NCBI GenBank assembly: GCA_030263715.1
Contig: SZPM01000011.1
Span: 11,565-75,564, forward strand
Reading direction: 5' to 3'
DNA length: 64,000 nt
DNA from: ATM1 sp003577165
GTDB taxonomy: Bacteria > Armatimonadota > Fimbriimonadia > Fimbriimonadales > ATM1
Of the stretch, positions 57,113-64,000 are shown piece by piece. How positions within the stretch are numbered: the stretch's first letter is position 1; every line of letters starts with the position of its first letter. The position numbers and the translations under genes are program-made. Below the pieces are notes generated by a model that saw nothing but the letters and a program-made list of their open reading frames with translations, was not told the origin of the DNA and did no database searches.

Positions 57113-60100
57113 ATGAAGGAGATTAGACACGCCTCGAAGCGGCTCGGCGCCGTGCTCGAGGTGCCCAATCTCATTGAGCTGCAGTTAAATTCTTATCGGT
57201 CGTTTGTTGAACGCGGTCTACCGGAGTTACTCCAAAGTTTCTCGCCAATATGGGATTTTACCCATTCGAATTACATCGAGTTCCTCGATTTCACCCTTGG
57301 CCAGCCGAAGTATTCGCTGGAAGAATGTCGCGATAGAGATGTGACGTATGAGGCCCCGATCAAGGTTCAGGTTCGCCTGGGCGGAAAGGAGCGGGAGGTC
57401 ATTGAATCGGAGGTCTACCTCGGCGATCTGCCGTTGATGACAGACCACGGTACGTTCATCATCAACGGTCGTGAGCGGGTCATCGTCTCGCAGTTGAGCC
57501 GAAGTCCTGGCATCTACTTCTTCGACGAACCTCAGCAGGCCACGAAGTGGGAGCTTCGCCACGTCCTCATGCATCGTCTCCCGATGCGATCTGAGATCCT
57601 TCCCAACCAGGGCAAGTGGCTCGAGATCGCTGAAGTGGAGCCGGATTTCGTTCTGCAGGTGACTCTCAGCCAAAGCAAGAGAGTGCCTCTGACACAAGTC
57701 ATGAAGGCGTTCTGGGGGCTGCCCCAAGCGCGCACGTTCATCAATCGGCCCCTCGAACGCGCGATTCACATGAGGCTCGCGGAGCCTTTGGTGGACAAGA
57801 AGACCGGAGAAGTGCTGGGCGATAAGGACGCCCTGATTACAGAGTCCTTCGTCAAGAGCCTTCCGAAGGCTCTCCTGGCGGCGCCTCATCCCGTTTACTC
57901 GCGAACGGAGACCAACGAGGACCTGCTTCTCTTGTTCGGCACGAATAAGAAGCTCAAGTCTCCGACGGCGGAAGACCTGGTAGGTAAGCGCGCGAATGAG
58001 GACATCAAGGACGGGGAATCTCTCATCGTCGCGAAGCACGGGCGGATCGATCGCGATACGGCCAAGAAGATTGAGTCCCTCAAACTCAAAACGGTGGACG
58101 TGTTGGAAGTCAATCCGTTCATCGATGCGACGCTCGCCGCCGACACGACGGACAACACTGCTTCAGCACTGAAAGACTTGCACCGCAAACTCCGACCTGG
58201 CGAAACGCCCGACCCGGAGAACGCCAAAACGCAACTGTTCGGCCTCTACTTCGATCCGAGGAACTACGACCTCGGTCGGGTGGGCCGCCACCAAATCAAT
58301 CGCCGGCTCGGCATCGACATCTCAGATTCGGTTCGCAATCTGACTGCGGAAGACCTGGTGCACATGGTCTATCGCATGACGAGGCTGCTCGAGGGCGAGA
58401 TTAGCGGCGACGACATCGACCACCTGCAGAACAAGCGGATTCGTTCGATCGGCGACCTGTTGCAGGCTCAAATGAGAGTCGGCCTGGGTCGAATGGAGAA
58501 AGTTGCTCGCGAAAGGATGACGAGCGCGGAGCCTGAGGCACTCCTGCCCGGCATCATTCTGAGCGTCAAGCCCGTGATGGCGAGCATCAAGAGCTTCTTC
58601 AGCAGCAGCCACCTCAGCACGTTCATGGATCAGACAAACCCCATGAGCGAGATTTCGAACAAGCGTCGCTTGTCGACGCTTCCGGATCGTCGGCCTTCGG
58701 CGAGCGGAAAGCCGGGCGTCGTCGACGCCCAGCGAGAAGTGCAGCCGAGCGAATACGGGCGCATCTGCCCGATCGAAACTCCGGAAGGGCCGAACGTCGG
58801 CCTGATGAAGCAGTTGACCGTCTTCGCTAAGATCGACGACGACGGCTTCCTCCATGCGCCGTTCCGAAAAGTCGAGAACGGATACGTCACGGATGAAATC
58901 GAGTACCTCGTCGCCGGCGAAGAGGACGGCCGAAAGGTCGCCCCACCGGATGCGCTGGTAGACGACAGGGGCCGCTTAGCGACGGAATACGTTCAGGTTC
59001 GGTTTCGCGGCGAGTTCCCTGAGGTTAAGAGAGAAGACGTCGAATTGATGGACGCTTCGCCGGTCATCTTCTCCGTTGCCGCGGCCTGCATTCCGTTCCT
59101 CAACCACGACGACGGCGCGCGCGCCCTGATGGGCTCGAACATGCAGAGGCAAGCGGTGCCGCTGCTGCGTTCGGAGCGGCCGATCGTCGGAACCGGATAC
59201 GAGGAGCGAATCGCCGTGGACAGCGGCTCCTCGATTCGCGCCGAGCGAACGGGCACCGTTGAATATGTGACGGCCCAGGAGATCGTGATTCGGCCGGACG
59301 GTAACGGCAGCGTCGACCGCTACGTGCTGAACCACATGCGGCAGAGCAATAAGTCCACTTGCTTCACGCATCGCCCCATCGTGTTCCCTGGTCAGAGAGT
59401 TCGCGTCGGCCAACCGATTGCCGACGGACCTTCGTGCGACCAGGGCCACCTCGCCCTGGGGAAGAACCTCGTCGTGGCGTTCATGCCGTGGCGTGGCTAC
59501 AACTATGAAGACGCGATCGTCGTGAGCGAGCGGCTCGTGCGCGACGACGTGTTCACGTCCATTCACATCGAGCGTTACGACACAGAAGCGGTCGACACGA
59601 AACTCGGGCCCGAAGAGATCACGCGCGACATTCCGAACGTCGGCGAAGATTCGCTCAAGGACCTCGACGAAAGTGGAATCGTTCGGATCGGTGCCGACGT
59701 GCGGCCCCTCGACATCCTTGTCGGCAAGGTCGCCCCGAAGGGGCAGGTCGAACTTACGGCCGAAGAAAGGCTGATCATCGCGATCTTCGGAAAGAAGGCC
59801 GAAGAGACTCGCGACGTTTCGCTGCGCGTCCCCCACGGGGAGCAGGGCACCGTCGTAGACGTCAAGGTGTTCAGCCGATACAAGTATCGCTGCAAGGACA
59901 CGGGCAAGATCTTCTACGAATCGAAGAAGCGCGAGCACATGGTGAGTGAAATCACCGGTGGTGAACTCGAGCAGATTCCCGGTGACGAGTTGCCTGCGGG
60001 CACGAACATGACGGTGCAGGTGCACGTCGCGCAGAAGCGCAAGCTGACGGTGGGCGACAAGATGGCCGGCCGGCATGGCAACAAGGGCGTCATCAGCCGC

Positions 60101-61129
60101 ATCGTTGCGGTCGAAGATATGCCCGTGCTCGAAGACGGCACGCCCGTTGACATCGTTCTGAACCCGCTCGGCGTTCCGAGCCGCTTGAACGACGGCCAGA
60201 TGTTGGAAACAATGCTGGGCCTCGTCGGCAAGCAACTTGGCTTGCGGTTCTTCTGCCCGGCATTCGAGGGCAGCCGCCCTGAGCAGGTGTTCGACGAACT
60301 CACGCGCATCGCCGAGAAGATGCGCGCGGACGTGCTGCAGGCTTACGCGAACTCGGAACTCGGGCTCGGCGTGGAATTCGAGTACGGAGCGACCGTCGAC
60401 GAGATGCTCGCGGAAATCGAAACTGCGCTCAAGAGTTTGGGCAAGACTCGACTCGAACAGGTGTCCCAGATCGTCGCCGCGGACCCAGCGTTTACGATCG
60501 GCGACATGGATCCGGACGCGGTGTTGGAAGTCGCGGACAATGAGCCGCCTTACAAGGCGCCGAAGGCAGTCTACGAGTCCATTCTCAACCGAATCCGCAC
60601 GAACGTGTGGGTGCGGGCTGGAATCGACGAGGAGACCGGCAAGAGTCTTTTGCGCGACGGCGTTACGGGAGAGAGATTCGAATTCCCTGTGGCCGTCGGC
60701 GTGATGTACATGTTCAAACTCGAGCACCTCGCGGAAGAGAAGATCCACGCAAGGAGCATCGGCCCGTACTCGCTGGTCACCCAGCAGCCGCTGGGCGGCA
60801 AGGCTCAATTCGGCGGACAGCGCTTCGGTGAAATGGAAGTCTGGGCGCTTGAGGCGTATGGAGCGGCCAACACGCTGCAGGAGATCATCACCATCAAATC
60901 TGACGACGTGATGGGTCGAGTCCGCACGTATGAAAGCATCGTGCGCGGAGAGACCCTGCTTGAACCTGGCGTGCCGGAGTCATTCAAGATTCTGGTCAAC
61001 GAATTGCGAAGCCTTGGCTTGCGCGTTACAGTCGAGGACAAGGGTGGTCGCGAAATCAACCTTCGCGATCTGGACGAACAATCTTACGGAGACGACATGA
61101 AGTTGGCTCGCTCCGTTGGTTTCTTCTAA
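57113..61129 (+). CDS. rpoB: RNA polymerase beta subunit
   Basis: The 1338-residue protein forms half of the polymerase active cleft. Family blocks are in order: N-terminal GAVLEVPNLIELQLNSYRSF, FIINGRERVIVSQLSRSPG, the rifampicin pocket FFSSSHLSTFMDQTNP and SEISNKRRLSTL (residues about 496-522), YGRICPIETPEGPNVGLM, NLVVAFMPWRGYNYEDAIVVSE, KRKLTVGDKMAGRHGNKGVIS, and the C-terminal GGKAQFGGQRFGEMEVWALEAYGA. In the pocket, residues equal to E. coli Q513 and H526 are Thr503 and Asn516. No ribosomal protein L7/L12 gene lies upstream; the neighbour is the divergent SpoIID gene. Confidence 0.98.
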   Translation: MKEIRHASKRLGAVLEVPNLIELQLNSYRSFVERGLPELLQSFSPIWDFTHSNYIEFLDFTLGQPKYSLEECRDRDVTYEAPIKVQVRLGGKEREVIESEVYLGDLPLMTDHGTFIINGRERVIVSQLSRSPGIYFFDEPQQATKWELRHVLMHRLPMRSEILPNQGKWLEIAEVEPDFVLQVTLSQSKRVPLTQVMKAFWGLPQARTFINRPLERAIHMRLAEPLVDKKTGEVLGDKDALITESFVKSLPKALLAAPHPVYSRTETNEDLLLLFGTNKKLKSPTAEDLVGKRANEDIKDGESLIVAKHGRIDRDTAKKIESLKLKTVDVLEVNPFIDATLAADTTDNTASALKDLHRKLRPGETPDPENAKTQLFGLYFDPRNYDLGRVGRHQINRRLGIDISDSVRNLTAEDLVHMVYRMTRLLEGEISGDDIDHLQNKRIRSIGDLLQAQMRVGLGRMEKVARERMTSAEPEALLPGIILSVKPVMASIKSFFSSSHLSTFMDQTNPMSEISNKRRLSTLPDRRPSASGKPGVVDAQREVQPSEYGRICPIETPEGPNVGLMKQLTVFAKIDDDGFLHAPFRKVENGYVTDEIEYLVAGEEDGRKVAPPDALVDDRGRLATEYVQVRFRGEFPEVKREDVELMDASPVIFSVAAACIPFLNHDDGARALMGSNMQRQAVPLLRSERPIVGTGYEERIAVDSGSSIRAERTGTVEYVTAQEIVIRPDGNGSVDRYVLNHMRQSNKSTCFTHRPIVFPGQRVRVGQPIADGPSCDQGHLALGKNLVVAFMPWRGYNYEDAIVVSERLVRDDVFTSIHIERYDTEAVDTKLGPEEITRDIPNVGEDSLKDLDESGIVRIGADVRPLDILVGKVAPKGQVELTAEERLIIAIFGKKAEETRDVSLRVPHGEQGTVVDVKVFSRYKYRCKDTGKIFYESKKREHMVSEITGGELEQIPGDELPAGTNMTVQVHVAQKRKLTVGDKMAGRHGNKGVISRIVAVEDMPVLEDGTPVDIVLNPLGVPSRLNDGQMLETMLGLVGKQLGLRFFCPAFEGSRPEQVFDELTRIAEKMRADVLQAYANSELGLGVEFEYGATVDEMLAEIETALKSLGKTRLEQVSQIVAADPAFTIGDMDPDAVLEVADNEPPYKAPKAVYESILNRIRTNVWVRAGIDEETGKSLLRDGVTGERFEFPVAVGVMYMFKLEHLAEEKIHARSIGPYSLVTQQPLGGKAQFGGQRFGEMEVWALEAYGAANTLQEIITIKSDDVMGRVRTYESIVRGETLLEPGVPESFKILVNELRSLGLRVTVEDKGGREINLRDLDEQSYGDDMKLARSVGFF

Positions 61130-61190
61130 CGCATGGACGCTTTGGGCTCGCTAAGTTAAGGCGGCCCAGATAATGGAGAACAAAAAATCA

Positions 61191-61472
61191 ATGGCAAAAG
61201 TTAGATTCGTGTTTGACGGAAATACTGAGGTAGTCGTCGGCGCGGCCACGGATCGTGGCGCGAAGTTGATGGTTACCGGCGTTCGCCGACGTCTCGAGGG
61301 AGGCGAAACCCTCATCGAGGTGAAGGGAACGGACGGCTCGGTCTTCTTGAACGCTGAGCGGCTGGCATTCGTCGTCCCGATCGTTTCGGGCGAGAAGAAG
61401 TCCGGCGGAGCGAAGAAGGCTCGCGCTGCTGCCCCGAAGAAAGCGAAGGGCGGGAAGCGAGGCCGGAGGTAG
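61191..61472 (+). CDS. Small Lys/Arg-rich protein between rpoB and rpoC
   Basis: This 93-residue frame starts at the ATG at 61191 (MAKVRFVFDGNTEVVVGAAT); an ATG at 61173 adds six residues (MENKKS) and has no better ribosome site. The first 65 residues look like a small beta-rich domain (LMVTGVRRRLEGGETLIEVKGTDGSVFLNAERLAFVVPIV); the last 30 are Lys/Ala/Gly-rich (KKSGGAKKARAAAPKKAKGG) and strongly basic. It follows rpoB by 61 bases and precedes rpoC by 64, all on one strand, so it is likely in the operon. I do not recognise a family. Confidence 0.7.
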   Translation: MAKVRFVFDGNTEVVVGAATDRGAKLMVTGVRRRLEGGETLIEVKGTDGSVFLNAERLAFVVPIVSGEKKSGGAKKARAAAPKKAKGGKRGRR

Positions 61473-61536
61473 GCGACGCATCCGACAAACACACGACACG
61501 TTGAAACTGTCATCACGAGGAGCTGCCGAATAGTAC

Positions 61537-64000
<2,464 letters not shown>

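Noticed and set aside
58976..60808. Minus-strand ORF of 610 codons inside rpoB
   Set aside because: Shadow of the rpoB frame; His/Arg/Val-rich without motifs.

Overview
The window is about 64 kb of compact, GC-rich bacterial chromosome with short intergenic gaps. No gene-free stretch exceeds about 300 bases once the tmRNA is counted. I found no insertion sequence, integrase, phage module, CRISPR array or rRNA. The gene content and wording best fit the phylum Armatimonadota, class Fimbriimonadia. Hints are the DUF5671-type membrane protein followed by its small partner, many secreted proteins of lineage-restricted type, pilin-like proteins, and several TTG/GTG starts. This taxonomic call is an inference.

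Layout, left to right. 1-2.3 kb: the tail of a cyclophilin, a UbiA-type prenyltransferase, a lone CoA-transferase B subunit and a tiny secreted protein. 2.3-5.7 kb: divergent mnmG and asnS. 5.7-8.1 kb: an unusual four-gene cassette (thioredoxin-like membrane protein, prepilin-like protein, 12-cysteine secreted peptide, membrane-anchored protein) behind a (CT)8 tract. 8.1-14.2 kb: an oxidoreductase, the tmRNA gene, several membrane proteins of unknown role, a VOC protein, and a SelW-like gene whose second redox residue is encoded by an in-frame TGA, so probably a selenoprotein. 14.2-26.6 kb: amidohydrolase, a large unknown protein, a fused E1 alpha-beta 2-oxoacid dehydrogenase, amine oxidase, lipoprotein, E2, a GGDEF protein, an MFS transporter, a PIG-L deacetylase and a ferritin. 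26.7-34 kb: an M14 peptidase, tRNA-Cys, a secreted metalloprotease-like protein, and a tight operon scpA-scpB-dacF-type carboxypeptidase-rluB-type pseudouridine synthase-redoxin, closed by tandem hairpins. 34-37.4 kb: a leftward group of lnt, histidine phosphatase, Clp1/Grc3-like kinase, tRNA-Pro and a small basic protein. 37.5-46.7 kb: a rightward group of MoxR ATPase, DUF58, TgpA-like transglutaminase, holA, sdhC-sdhA-sdhB and a receiver-less winged-helix regulator. 46.7-57 kb: metG, galT, a matrixin-like protease, DinB, tandem glucose/sorbosone dehydrogenases, proline dehydrogenase and a SpoIID-domain protein. 57.1-64 kb: rpoB, a small Lys/Arg-rich gene, and the start of rpoC, which runs off the window.

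Functional themes are translation and its rescue (asnS, metG, mnmG, tmRNA, tRNA-Cys, tRNA-Pro), transcription (rpoB, rpoC), chromosome segregation (scpAB), oxidative metabolism (E1/E2, Sdh, ProDH), and a large cell-envelope and secreted set. The most notable observation is the TGA-containing SelW-like gene at 13908-14156 with a SECIS-like hairpin just after the TGA. Others worth checking are the 5.8-8.1 kb cassette, the gene between rpoB and rpoC, non-canonical rifampicin-pocket residues in RpoB, and the Clp1/Grc3-like kinase.
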